Of a DNA stretch of 64,000 nucleotides, positions 53,328 to 61,958 are shown in pieces. The position numbers and the translations under genes are program-made. Location: the NCBI GenBank assembly GCA_913062925.1, contig CAJXWJ010000002.1, positions 1 through 64,000 of the forward strand. The letters are read 5' to 3'. The notes under the pieces were generated by a model. The model was given only the letters and a program-made list of their open reading frames with translations, ran no database searches and was not told the origin of the DNA. Positions within the stretch are counted from its first letter, which is position 1, and the number at the start of each line of letters is the position of its first letter. Source of the stretch: an uncultured Pseudorhodobacter sp. (GTDB taxonomy: Bacteria; Pseudomonadota; Alphaproteobacteria; Rhodobacterales; Rhodobacteraceae).

Positions 53328-53842
53328 GACAGCCGCGCGATGCCTGCCTCGGGGGTGGTGTCATTGGCAATCTCGACTGCCCGCAGCCCCTGCGGCAGCG
53401 CGGTATCGGCGCGCGCCAGACGGTCGGTGATTTCGGCCAGGCTTTCGCGGCCGCGCGCGGCCAGACGCTGCGCCAAAAGCGGCAGCGGCAGGGTGATGTG
53501 CAAAACGATCAAGTCAGGATAGGCAGCAAGCCCCTGCGCCAAAGCCCCACGCGAGCCGTTCAGCACCACAGACCGCCCGTGGTGCAAGGGCGCAAGCTCG
53601 GCCAAGGGCACGCCATAGTGCAGCCCATGCGCCTGCCAGTGCAGCGCAAAATCGCCGCGCGCCAAGCGCTGATCAAACTCGGTTTCTGTCACACCTTCAA
53701 AGGGTTCGCCGCCCGCCGACTCGGGGCGGGTGATCACCCGGCGCGCCCAATGCAGCGCGGGGTTGGCAGCCATAGCCCCCGCAATCAGCGTGTCTTTGCC
53801 CGCGCCCGAAGGCCCAACCACGACAAATAGCTGCCCCGTCAT
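53309..53842 (-). CDS. phnN: Ribose 1,5-bisphosphate phosphokinase PhnN
   Basis: A 177-aa guanylate-kinase-like protein: P-loop VVGPSGAGKDTL at the N-terminus, RRVITRPES and WQAHGLHYGVPL. It converts ribose 1,5-bisphosphate to PRPP. Its ATG overlaps the phnL stop (ATGA). Confidence 0.9.
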   Translation of the reverse strand: MTGQLFVVVGPSGAGKDTLIAGAMAANPALHWARRVITRPESAGGEPFEGVTETEFDQRLARGDFALHWQAHGLHYGVPLAELAPLHHGRSVVLNGSRGALAQGLAAYPDLIVLHITLPLPLLAQRLAARGRESLAEITDRLARADTALPQGLRAVEIANDTTPEAGIARLSQALRG

Positions 53843-54519
53843 GCCGCCTGCACCGCAAAGTCGCGCACATCGGCAACGCGGTCGCAGACGCGGTCGCGCG
53901 CGGCCTCGTCGTGGAAAATCCCCAAGATCGCAGCACCGCGCGCCTTGGCCTCTTCGATCAGCGCCAGCACCACCTCGCGGTTGGCCGCATCAAGGCTGGC
54001 GGTGGGCTCGTCCAGCAACAGCGCCGGATAGCTATGGGCAAAGCCGCGCGCGATATTGACGCGCTGCTGCTCGCCGCCCGAAAAAGTGGTGGGCGACAGC
54101 GCCCAAAGCCGCTGCGGGATGTTCAGCCGCGCCAGCAACTCTGCCGCGCGCGCGCGCGCTGCATCGGCGCAAACGCCCAGCGCCAGCAAGGGTTCAGCCA
54201 CCACATCCAGCGTCGCCACCCGTGGCACCACCCGCAAAAACTGGCTGACATAGCCCAAAGTCTCGCGCCGCAGGGCGATGATCTGGCGCGGGGCTGCTTG
54301 GGCCACATCCAGATCGCCAACCCGAATAAAGCCCGAAGAGGCGAGATAATTGCCCCAAACCATCCGCATCAGCGTCGATTTCCCCGCCCCCGAGGCCCCG
54401 ATCAACCCGACGCATTCGCCAGCCGCCACCGAAAGCTGGGCGTTTTGCATCACCGGAATAACCGCCGAGCCTTGGTTGTGCAGGGTAAAGCTTTTGCAAA
54501 GATTGCCAATTTCGATCAT
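53839..54519 (-). CDS. phnL: C-P lyase complex ATPase-like protein PhnL
   Basis: A 226-aa ABC-type protein: Walker A GASGAGKST, PhnL pattern LGYVSQFLRVVPRVATLDVV, signature FSGGEQQRVNIARGF and Walker B LLLDEPTASLD. The start at 54519 overlaps the corA stop (ATGA); earlier in-frame starts lie within corA. It acts with PhnGHI in forming the ribose-phosphonate bond. Confidence 0.92.
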   Translation of the reverse strand: MIEIGNLCKSFTLHNQGSAVIPVMQNAQLSVAAGECVGLIGASGAGKSTLMRMVWGNYLASSGFIRVGDLDVAQAAPRQIIALRRETLGYVSQFLRVVPRVATLDVVAEPLLALGVCADAARARAAELLARLNIPQRLWALSPTTFSGGEQQRVNIARGFAHSYPALLLDEPTASLDAANREVVLALIEEAKARGAAILGIFHDEAARDRVCDRVADVRDFAVQAA

Positions 54520-55478
54520 AGCCAGCGCTTCCATTTGAAGAAAAGATAGGTGCCCACCGCCGAGGCAAGCATCAAGACAAGCGCCGCAGGATAGCCCCAA
54601 GGCGATTGCAGTTCGGGCATGGCGACGAAATTCATGCCGTAAATGCTGGCGATCAGCGTTGGCGGCAGGAACAGGGCCGCCACCACAGACACGATCCGCA
54701 CCGTGGCATTCTGCGCCAGATTGATCATGCCCAGCGTCGCATCAGAGGTCAGCGCCAAGCGCGAGGCCAGAAAATCTGCATGCACCTCAAGCGCTTGCAG
54801 ATCGCGCATCAGGCCTTTGACCAAGGGCCGCAGGGTTGTGGCATTGTCGCGGTCTGCCAGCGTTTGACCAAAGAAGCTCAGCGCGCGCTCTACCGTCAGC
54901 AGGCCAAGGCGCACCCGCCCCAACAGATCGCCCTCGCGGCCCACCCGCGCCAGCGCCTCTTGCAGCATCTCGCCGCCCAGCCCCTGCGCGCCACCCTGAT
55001 AGATGCCAGCCGCGACCTCATCCAGACCGCGGCCGATGCCTTCAAGGATATCGGCCATGCGTCCGGTGATTTCCTCGATCAGGCCCAAAAACAGCTTCTC
55101 GGGCCGATCGCAGCCCGCGCCCACCTTTTCGGCACGCTCGGGGTAGGTGTCAAAGGGGCGCGGCGCATGGTGGCGCACCGTCAGCAGACGATCTGGCGTG
55201 ACGATAAAGCACACGGGCCCGGAAATCGGGGTTTTGGTGGCAGAAAGCCCCGGCAAAACCACCGTCATGTAATCGACCCCGCCCTCGCGATAAAGCCGGT
55301 TCGACAGCTCGATCTCTTCCATATCGGCCAGCGAGGGCACCACCAGCCCCAGATCCGCGACCGCTTGGGTCTGTTCGGGCTGCGGGCGGTAAAGATCAAT
55401 CCAGATCGCCGCCGACAGATCGGCGTCAACGGCCAGTCGGGTCAGCTTTCCCGCTTCGGGACGAAAGGCAAACAGCAT
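54516..55478 (-). CDS. CorA-family divalent cation transporter within the phn operon
   Basis: A 320-aa CorA/ZntB-family protein: long helical cytoplasmic domain, two C-terminal membrane segments, and the pore motif Y-G-M-N-F (residues ~283-287). It is inserted between phnK and phnL and overlaps phnL by ATGA, so it is translated as part of the operon. It may supply Mg2+, Zn2+ or Fe2+ for the pathway enzymes (inference). The family cannot be resolved to a single ion by sequence. Confidence 0.87.
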   Translation of the reverse strand: MLFAFRPEAGKLTRLAVDADLSAAIWIDLYRPQPEQTQAVADLGLVVPSLADMEEIELSNRLYREGGVDYMTVVLPGLSATKTPISGPVCFIVTPDRLLTVRHHAPRPFDTYPERAEKVGAGCDRPEKLFLGLIEEITGRMADILEGIGRGLDEVAAGIYQGGAQGLGGEMLQEALARVGREGDLLGRVRLGLLTVERALSFFGQTLADRDNATTLRPLVKGLMRDLQALEVHADFLASRLALTSDATLGMINLAQNATVRIVSVVAALFLPPTLIASIYGMNFVAMPELQSPWGYPAALVLMLASAVGTYLFFKWKRWL

Positions 55479-55481
55479 CGC

Positions 55482-56279
55482 TTACACCTGCAAAACAGAG
55501 GAGACCAGCAGCTGGGTATAGGCGTGTTGCGGATCGTCCAGCACCTGATCGGTCAGCCCCTGTTCTACCACATGTCCGTCTTTCATCACCATCAAACGGT
55601 CGGCCAAAAGCCGCACCACCGCCAGATCATGGGTGACGATGATCGCCGAAAGCCCCATCTCGCGCACCAGCCCGCGCAACAGATCCAAAAGCCGCGCCTG
55701 AACCGAAACATCCAGCCCGCCGGTGGGCTCGTCCATGAACACCAAACGCGGGCCGGTCACCAGATTGCGCGCGATTTGCAGCCTTTGCTGCATGCCGCCC
55801 GAAAAGGCACGCGGGCGGTCGTCGATGCGGTCGGCGGCGATCTCGACCCGGCCCAGCCAGTCGGTCGCGGTGTCACGGATGTCGCCGTAGTGACGCGCAC
55901 CCACCGCCATCAGCCGCTCGCCGACATTGCCGCCAGCCGAGACCCCCATCCGCAAACCATCGCGCGGGTTTTGATGCACAAAGGCCCAATCGGTGCGCGC
56001 CATCCGCCGCCGTTCGGCCTCGGCCATCTGCACGGTGTCGCGCGGGCCGCTGGCGGTGTCAAAGATCACCCGACCTGCATCGGGGGCCATATGCCCCGCC
56101 ATGCAGGACAACAGCGTTGACTTGCCCGACCCGCTTTCGCCGACGATCCCCATCACCTCGCCGGGGAAAAGGTCAAAGCTGATGTCCGCACAGCCAATCC
56201 GCGTGCCGTAGCTTTTGCTTAGGCCCTGAACCGATAGCAGCGGTTGATCTTTTGCCAAGTTTTGCAGGGTCATGGTCAT
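55482..56279 (-). CDS. phnK: C-P lyase complex ATPase-like protein PhnK
   Basis: A 265-aa ABC-type protein: Walker A GESGSGKST, WAFVHQNPRDGLRMGVSAGGN, signature FSGGMQQRLQIARNL and LVFMDEPTGGLDVS. It binds the PhnGHIJ core. The start at 56279 overlaps phnJ (ATGA); an upstream in-frame start lies in phnJ. Confidence 0.92.
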   Translation of the reverse strand: MTMTLQNLAKDQPLLSVQGLSKSYGTRIGCADISFDLFPGEVMGIVGESGSGKSTLLSCMAGHMAPDAGRVIFDTASGPRDTVQMAEAERRRMARTDWAFVHQNPRDGLRMGVSAGGNVGERLMAVGARHYGDIRDTATDWLGRVEIAADRIDDRPRAFSGGMQQRLQIARNLVTGPRLVFMDEPTGGLDVSVQARLLDLLRGLVREMGLSAIIVTHDLAVVRLLADRLMVMKDGHVVEQGLTDQVLDDPQHAYTQLLVSSVLQV

Positions 56280-57142
56280 ATCGCCTCCTCGCCCAAACGC
56301 CCGACATGGCCCGCAGCCCGCCTGCCCCCACAATAATCGGTGTCCGAGCAGACAAACATCCGCCCGCCCTGATCGTCGATGATCACCTCGTCCAGATAGC
56401 TGTCGCTGGCATCACACAGATCACAGGCATGATCGGCCTTGCTGGGCACAAAGGGATGATCGTCGAAATCCAGACTGACCACATGGGTAAAGGGCGGCAG
56501 CGCATAGATCCGCTGCTCGCGCCCCGCGCCAAACAGCTGCAAGGCCGGGCTGTTGGAAAGCTTGGGGTTGTCAAACTTGGGGATCGGCGACGGGTCCATC
56601 ACATAGCGATCTTCCACCTTGACCGGATAGGCATAAGAGGTCGCAATCTGCCCGTGCCGCGCGATGTCCTCGTAAAGTTTCACATGCATCAGGCCGTAGT
56701 CTTCCAGCTCGTGCATCTTGCGGGTCTCGGATTCGCGGGGTTCCAAAAACCGCAGCGGTTCGGGGATTGGCACCTGATAGACCAGGATCTGGCCCGCGCT
56801 GAGGCTTGTGTCGGGGATGCGGTGGCGGGTCTGAATAAGCGTGGCCTCTTGGGTGGCCTCGGTGACGGCGACCCCTGCAACCCGTTGAAAGAACTTGCGG
56901 ATCGACACGGCATTGGTGGTATCATCCGCGCCTTGGTCGATCACTTTCAGCCGGTCTTCGGGCACCAGACAGGCGGCCGTGACCTGCACGCCGCCCGTGC
57001 CCCAACCGTAAGGCATCGGCATCTCGCGGCTGGCAAAGGGCACCTGATAGCCGGGCACGGCGACGCCTTTCAGGATCGCGCGGCGGATCATCCGCTTGGT
57101 CTGCTCGTCCAGATAGGCAAAGTTATAGGCTTGATCGGTCAT
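56276..57142 (-). CDS. phnJ: Carbon-phosphorus lyase PhnJ
   Basis: The 288-aa radical SAM-type enzyme that breaks the C-P bond. Fe-S cysteines C240, C243, C265 and C271 lie one residue before the E. coli positions (241, 244, 266, 272). The glycyl-radical region GVAVPGYQVPFAS (G31) is conserved. It overlaps phnI and phnK by 4 nt. Confidence 0.95.
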   Translation of the reverse strand: MTDQAYNFAYLDEQTKRMIRRAILKGVAVPGYQVPFASREMPMPYGWGTGGVQVTAACLVPEDRLKVIDQGADDTTNAVSIRKFFQRVAGVAVTEATQEATLIQTRHRIPDTSLSAGQILVYQVPIPEPLRFLEPRESETRKMHELEDYGLMHVKLYEDIARHGQIATSYAYPVKVEDRYVMDPSPIPKFDNPKLSNSPALQLFGAGREQRIYALPPFTHVVSLDFDDHPFVPSKADHACDLCDASDSYLDEVIIDDQGGRMFVCSDTDYCGGRRAAGHVGRLGEEAI

Positions 57143-58224
57143 TCTGCGGCCTCCGTCCCTGCCAGCACTTCGGCACGCAATTTGCGCACCAGTTCCAATT
57201 CTGATTGGAAATCAACGTAATGCGGCAGTTTGATATGTTCCAAAAATCCGGTGGCTTGGATGTTATCGGCATGCATCAGCACGAATTCCTCGTCCTGAGC
57301 CGGTGCGCCGCTGTTTTCTTCGCCAAGCTCGGCCCAGCGCAAAGACCGATCCACAAGGCTCATCGCAATCGCCTTGCGCTCGGTCTGGCCAAAGACCAGA
57401 CCATAGCCGCGGGTGAACTGCGGCGGTTCGGTTTTGCTGCCTTTGAACTGATTGACCGTCTCGCATTCGGTCAGCTCGATCTCGCCGATTTCGACCGCAA
57501 AGCCCAGCTCTGGGATCTCCATCTCGACCGCCACCATGCCGATGCGCAATTCGCCGACAAAGGCATGGGTGCGCCCGTAACCGCGCTGGGTCGAATAGGC
57601 CATCGACAGGATAAAGCCCTCGTCGCCTCGAGTGATTGCTTGCAAGCGCAGCGCGCGGCTGGCGGGCAGCTCCATCGGTTCGCGGGTCAGATCGGCGGGC
57701 TGGGCCGCACTGCGCGGATTGGCCTCGATCAGCCCGTCGCGGTTCAAGAACCCCGTGACATGCGGCACATCGGCCAGATCAGCGGCAGCGGTGGCGGGGG
57801 CTGCGAGTGCCTCGCCCTCGGCGGCCAATTTGAAATCGAGCAGGCGGTGGGTATAATCAAAGGTCGGCCCCAGAACCTGCCCGCCCGGCAAATCCTTAAA
57901 GGTGGCCGAGACCCGCCGGATCACCGCCATCTGCGCGGTCTCGACCGGAACCGAGGCCCCAAGCCTTGGCAAAGTGGTGCGATACGCGCGGATCAGAAAG
58001 ATCGCCTCGATCAGATCACCGCGCGATTGCTTGATCGCCAGCGCCGCCAGATCGGCATCATAAAGCGAGCCTTCGGCCATCACCCGATTGACCGCAAGCG
58101 ACAATTGCGCGCGGATCTGGGCCAGGCTTAACTCGGCCACCGCCGCATCGCCGCGCCGTTCCGCCGCCAACCAGGCATGGGCATTGTCAATCGCCCGCTC
58201 GCCGCCCTTTACTGCGACATACAT
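57139..58224 (-). CDS. phnI: Phosphonate ribosyltransferase core subunit PhnI
   Basis: A 361-aa protein with the PhnI N-terminus (MYVAVKGGERAIDNAHAWLA) and the conserved MSLVDRSL, DEEFVLMHADNIQATGFLEHIKLPHYVDFQSEL stretch. It attaches the phosphonate to ribose from ATP, with PhnGHL. It overlaps phnH as TGATG. Confidence 0.95.
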   Translation of the reverse strand: MYVAVKGGERAIDNAHAWLAAERRGDAAVAELSLAQIRAQLSLAVNRVMAEGSLYDADLAALAIKQSRGDLIEAIFLIRAYRTTLPRLGASVPVETAQMAVIRRVSATFKDLPGGQVLGPTFDYTHRLLDFKLAAEGEALAAPATAAADLADVPHVTGFLNRDGLIEANPRSAAQPADLTREPMELPASRALRLQAITRGDEGFILSMAYSTQRGYGRTHAFVGELRIGMVAVEMEIPELGFAVEIGEIELTECETVNQFKGSKTEPPQFTRGYGLVFGQTERKAIAMSLVDRSLRWAELGEENSGAPAQDEEFVLMHADNIQATGFLEHIKLPHYVDFQSELELVRKLRAEVLAGTEAAE

Positions 58225-58793
58225 CAGAAATCCTCCACATGGGTTGACCGCGGCAGGCCCGCGATCTGGTCGGCTGCGGTGAAAAACGCGTCAAACCCCA
58301 ACGGGAACCGCGCGCGATTGGCTTGAAAGGCCGCCACTTCGGGCAGGTTCAGCCGCGCGTGATCGGCAATGCCCGGCCCGGTCAGCCGTGAACCAGTGTT
58401 TGACAGCGCCGCCATCTCGACGATCAAGGTGCAAGAGCGGTCAGGATAATCGGGCAGGCCCTGCGCAAAGCGTCCCACTGGCTGTAGATCGGCCCAAGTG
58501 CCCAGCGCAAAGCTGGCGGCCTCGGGCGCAACCAAGGGCGCGCCGGTGTGAAAGGTCAGCCAATCGCGCAGGGCCGCGCAATCATAGCGCCCCGCCAGAT
58601 GCACAGGCGTGGTGCCATCCACCAGCGTCAGCAGCAAAACCCCCGCCGCCACCGACACAGGTGCGGGTGGCGCTGCCCCCGTCACCGACAAGATCTGCCC
58701 CGGTTGCGAAAGCGCGGTCAAAGCCGCGCGAAAGGCATGGGCCGAGGCGATCGGCGCATCGGCAAAGCCGCCTTGTAAAGCCAAAAGCGTCAC
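58224..58793 (-). CDS. phnH: C-P lyase core subunit PhnH
   Basis: A 189-aa protein with PhnH features: AFRAALTALSQPGQIL, LLTLVDGTTPVHLA, GTWADLQPVGRFAQGLPDYPDRS and a C-terminal FPLGFDAFFTA. It is part of the PhnGHIJ complex. It overlaps both phnG (ATGA) and phnI. Confidence 0.93.
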   Translation of the reverse strand: MTLLALQGGFADAPIASAHAFRAALTALSQPGQILSVTGAAPPAPVSVAAGVLLLTLVDGTTPVHLAGRYDCAALRDWLTFHTGAPLVAPEAASFALGTWADLQPVGRFAQGLPDYPDRSCTLIVEMAALSNTGSRLTGPGIADHARLNLPEVAAFQANRARFPLGFDAFFTAADQIAGLPRSTHVEDF

Positions 58794-59215
58794 TGGTCTT
58801 CTCCTCGCACCAAAGTGAAAAACTCAACGCGGGTCGCGGCGGCCTTTTCGGCCCGCGCCAGTCGCTGTGCGGCCTCTTCGGCGCGCAGGGTCGCGATCAC
58901 CTCGCTGGCCTGACCGCCCTGCAACAGCGCATCCAAAACAGCGGCGCGCAGCGCGTGGGTCTTGTCGCGGCCCTGCACATGCGCATGGCCCACCCTGCCG
59001 TCGGGCAGCGCCAAAGAGCAGCGCGTCACCGTCATCTCGCCCAGATTAAAGGCGCTGCCATCGCCGCCAATCCGCCCCCTGACCATCACCGCCCCCACTT
59101 CGGGCGCGCGCAGCAGGCTGTGGTCGGGCAGATCGGGAAACAGTGCGGCCAGCCGTGCAGGCTTGGCCCGCGCCAGCAGCCCCATCCAGTCTTTGCGATG
59201 ATTTTCTGTGGTCAT
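58790..59215 (-). CDS. phnG: C-P lyase core subunit PhnG
   Basis: A 141-aa PhnG: RKDWMGLLARAKPARLAALF, VMVRGRIGGDGSAFNLGEMTVTRCSLALPDGRVGHAHVQGRDKTHA. It is first in the phnGHIJK-corA-phnLN operon and divergent from phnF. Confidence 0.93.
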   Translation of the reverse strand: MTTENHRKDWMGLLARAKPARLAALFPDLPDHSLLRAPEVGAVMVRGRIGGDGSAFNLGEMTVTRCSLALPDGRVGHAHVQGRDKTHALRAAVLDALLQGGQASEVIATLRAEEAAQRLARAEKAAATRVEFFTLVRGEDQ

Positions 59216-59240
59216 GGCTCTCTCGACATCTTGCGGATTT

Positions 59241-59267
59241 GTCTAGGTTACTATACAACTAGATAAC
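59241..59267. promoter_or_regulatory. Candidate PhnF operator between phnG and phnF
   Basis: An inverted repeat TCTAG (59242-59246) and CTAGA (59259-59263) with a 12-nt spacer, overlapped by GTTA...TAAC, in the 97-bp divergent region. GntR/HutC proteins such as PhnF bind comparable palindromes, so this is a likely site for the adjacent regulator. Confidence 0.5.
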
Positions 59268-59312
59268 TCTTAGCGCCCTCGCCCGTAAATTGCACATGAA
59301 GTTTTCGTAACA

Positions 59313-60023
59313 ATGGCCCGCAGCCCGATCTGGAAATCCATCACCGCCACGCTGACCGCCGAAATCGCGGGCGGGCAGTACCGCGCGGGCGACAAACTGC
59401 CGACCGAGGCCGAACTGTCACAGCGCTTTGGCGTCAACCGCCACACCCTACGCCGCGCTTTGGCCGAGATGGCGGGCGCAGGGCTGGTGGTGGCGCGGCG
59501 GGGGGCTGGGGTCTTTGTGCAAGGCAGCCCAACTGATTACGCGCTTGGCCGCCGCACGCGGTTTCACCAAAACGTGCTGGCCTCGGGGCGGACGCCGTCG
59601 CGCCAAAGCCTGCGGCTGGAAACCCGCAAGGCCGATGCGCGCGAGGCCGAAGCGCTGACCTTGGCACTGGGGGCCGAAGTGCATGTTGTCGAAGGTCTGT
59701 CACTTGCCGATGGCGTACCGCTGGCACTGTTCCGCTCGGTGTTTCCGGCCAATCGCTTTCCCAAGCTGCTGTTTGCACTCGAGGCCTCGAATTCCGTCAC
59801 CGCAGCCCTCGCCGCTTGCGGGCTTAAAGACTACACGCGCGCCTCGACACGGCTGACCGCGAAAACCGCCGATGCGCTGCAAGCCTTGCATCTGCGCCTG
59901 CCCGAGGGCGCGCCGCTGTTACGCTCGGTTGCGGTAAATGTCGACACCGAGGGGGTTGCGGTGGAATATGGCCTGACATGGTTTGCAGGCGACCGCGTCA
60001 CCCTGACGGTGCAGCCCGAATAA
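59313..60023 (+). CDS. phnF: Phosphonate regulator PhnF (GntR/HutC family)
   Basis: A 236-aa protein: N-terminal wHTH (AEIAGGQYRAGDKLPTEAELSQRFGVNRHTLRRALAEMAGAG) and a UTRA effector domain. It is divergent from phnG and likely represses the operon. The start ATG at 59313 gives the usual length. Confidence 0.92.
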   Translation: MARSPIWKSITATLTAEIAGGQYRAGDKLPTEAELSQRFGVNRHTLRRALAEMAGAGLVVARRGAGVFVQGSPTDYALGRRTRFHQNVLASGRTPSRQSLRLETRKADAREAEALTLALGAEVHVVEGLSLADGVPLALFRSVFPANRFPKLLFALEASNSVTAALAACGLKDYTRASTRLTAKTADALQALHLRLPEGAPLLRSVAVNVDTEGVAVEYGLTWFAGDRVTLTVQPE

Positions 60024-60140
60024 AGCGCAGGCGCCTTTTGGCAAAACCGCCGTGCGCCCGAAATCTGTCACAAAGACGTTGCGAAGATGGTTTATCCACA
60101 GCCCAACGCAGATTTCCCCCCTCAGCTTGGACCTTGCCTG

Positions 60141-61325
60141 ATGACATCGCTCCTTCCCCCTCTGACGCTGACCAATGCCCTTGTGCTACGGGGTGGCGCG
60201 CTGCAAAATGGTACCGTCGCGCTGGCCGAGGGTCGGATCGCCCATGGCGCTGTGACCGAGGTGGATCTGTCGGGCTATCTGGTCTTGCCGGGCATCATTG
60301 ATCTGCATGGCGACGGCTTTGAACACCACATCGCCCCCCGCCCCTCGGCGCGGTTTGCGCTGGCAGCTGGCCTTGCCTCTTATGACCGCGAGGCGGCTGC
60401 GCATGGCGTGACCACCGCCTATATGGCGCAAGGCTGGAGCTGGGAAGGTGGGCCGCGCGGGCCTGACAAGGCCGAAGAGTTCATGGCCGCCGTGCAGGCC
60501 TATCGCCGCGAGGCGATGACCGATCTGCGCGTGCAGATCCGCGCCGAAACCCATCTGGTGGCCGAGGCCGACCGGCTGATCGAAGCAGTGCGTGACTTTG
60601 GCGTAGATTATGTGATCTTTAACAACCACTTGGCCGAAGCCCGCCAGATGGCGCGGCTGGCCCCTGCCGATTTCACCGCTTGGGCGCGCAAGATCGGCCG
60701 CACCGCCGCCGATTTGACCCGCGATGTCGAAGCCGCCACAGCCTTGGAAAAATCGGTGCCGCGCAGCCTGCGCAAACTGGCCGAGGCGTTTGACGCCATG
60801 GGTCTGCGCTATGGCAGCCATGACGACCCCGACGCCGAGACCCGCAGCTATTTCGCGATGATCGGCGCCGAGATTGCCGAATTTCCGACCACGCGCGGCG
60901 CTGCGGCTGGCGCGCGGGCAATGAACAACCCGGTGCTGATGGGCGCACCGAATGTGGTGCGTGGCGGATCACAGGCGGGCAATGTCTCGGCCAGCAATCT
61001 GGTGCAAGACGGGCTTTGCGATGTGCTGGTGTCAGATTACCACCTGCCCGCACTGCCGCTGGCGGTTTGGGCCTTGGTGGATCGCGGGATTTTGGATCTG
61101 GCGCAGGCTTGGGCGCTGATCTCGACCCGCCCTGCTCAGGTGATGGGCCTGCACGACCGCGGCGAAATCGCCCTTGGCCGCCGCGCCGATCTGGTGGTGG
61201 TTCATGCCGCCAGCCGCAAGATCGAGGCCACGATCTGCGCTGGACGGCTGACGCATCTGTCGGGTCAGGCGGCGCTGCGGTTTATGGGTCTGGGGCGCGC
61301 GCAAACCGCCTTGGCTGCGGAATAG
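60141..61325 (+). CDS. phnM: PhnM, copy 2
   Basis: A 394-aa PhnM paralogue: GIIDLHGDGFEHHIAPRPSA (metal-binding H-x-D), YGSHDDPDAETRSYF and LMGAPNVVRGGSQAGNVSA. It differs clearly from copy 1 at 51415, for example G-D-G-F-E-H-H in place of T-D-N-L-E-R-H. The start at 60141 gives the normal length; a CTGTCAC half-site lies about 70 bp upstream. It follows phnF on the same strand. Confidence 0.9.
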   Translation: MTSLLPPLTLTNALVLRGGALQNGTVALAEGRIAHGAVTEVDLSGYLVLPGIIDLHGDGFEHHIAPRPSARFALAAGLASYDREAAAHGVTTAYMAQGWSWEGGPRGPDKAEEFMAAVQAYRREAMTDLRVQIRAETHLVAEADRLIEAVRDFGVDYVIFNNHLAEARQMARLAPADFTAWARKIGRTAADLTRDVEAATALEKSVPRSLRKLAEAFDAMGLRYGSHDDPDAETRSYFAMIGAEIAEFPTTRGAAAGARAMNNPVLMGAPNVVRGGSQAGNVSASNLVQDGLCDVLVSDYHLPALPLAVWALVDRGILDLAQAWALISTRPAQVMGLHDRGEIALGRRADLVVVHAASRKIEATICAGRLTHLSGQAALRFMGLGRAQTALAAE

Positions 61326-61337
61326 ACGAGATCGCCG

Positions 61338-61955
61338 TCAGCCGTGGTATTTCTCTAAAAACGCCTCGGCTGGCAGGGCGCGAAAATCGGGCAGCGCCCT
61401 GCGCAATTCTGCGTGCGACCAATCCCACCAGGCCAGCGCCAGCAGCCGATCGGCCACACCTTTGCCAAAGCGCGGCCGCAGCGGCGTGGCAGGCAGGCCC
61501 GCGACAATCATATAGGGCGGCACATCTTTGGTCACCACAGCGCCCGCTGCAATCACCGCCCCTGCCCCCAGCGTGACATCGGGCTTGATAATCGCGCCGT
61601 GCCCGATCCAGCAATCAGGGCCCAAAACCGTGCGCCGCGCCGCGCGGGCCGCAAAGAAATCCGCGTCATCTTCGATATCATCCCAGTAGTACGAACTGCG
61701 ATATAGAAAGTGGTGCAAGGACGCATTGCCCATCGGATGATCGGTCGGCCCTATCCGCGTCATCGCCGCGATATTGGCGAATTTGCCGACGCTGGTATTG
61801 GCAATATCTGCATATTGGTCGCAATAGGCGTAATCGGCAAAGCTTGAATGCACCAGCCGCGACCCCCGCCCCACCTCGCAATAGGCGCCAAAATCGCTGG
61901 CGGTAATCTGGCAGCCGTCATGGATCAGCGGCTGGCTGGGGGCGAGTTTTGGCAT
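61338..61955 (-). CDS. Phosphonate-cluster LbH acetyltransferase-like protein
   Basis: A 205-aa hexapeptide-repeat protein: YCEVGRGSRLVHSSFADYAY, ANIAAMTRIGPTDHPMGNASLHHFLYRSSYYW, and GCWIGHGAIIKPDVTLGAGAVIAAGAVVTKDVPPY. Proteins of this type recur in alphaproteobacterial phn clusters (DapH/DapD/GlmU-related, TIGR03308 type). It could acetylate an aminophosphonate or a pathway intermediate. It lies 3 bp after the second phnE gene. Confidence 0.85.
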   Translation of the reverse strand: MPKLAPSQPLIHDGCQITASDFGAYCEVGRGSRLVHSSFADYAYCDQYADIANTSVGKFANIAAMTRIGPTDHPMGNASLHHFLYRSSYYWDDIEDDADFFAARAARRTVLGPDCWIGHGAIIKPDVTLGAGAVIAAGAVVTKDVPPYMIVAGLPATPLRPRFGKGVADRLLALAWWDWSHAELRRALPDFRALPAEAFLEKYHG

Positions 61956-61958
61956 GTC

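Noticed and set aside
54606-56120. A 504-codon open frame on the plus strand
   Set aside because: Antisense to corA and phnK, both well supported and overlapping their neighbours in operon style.
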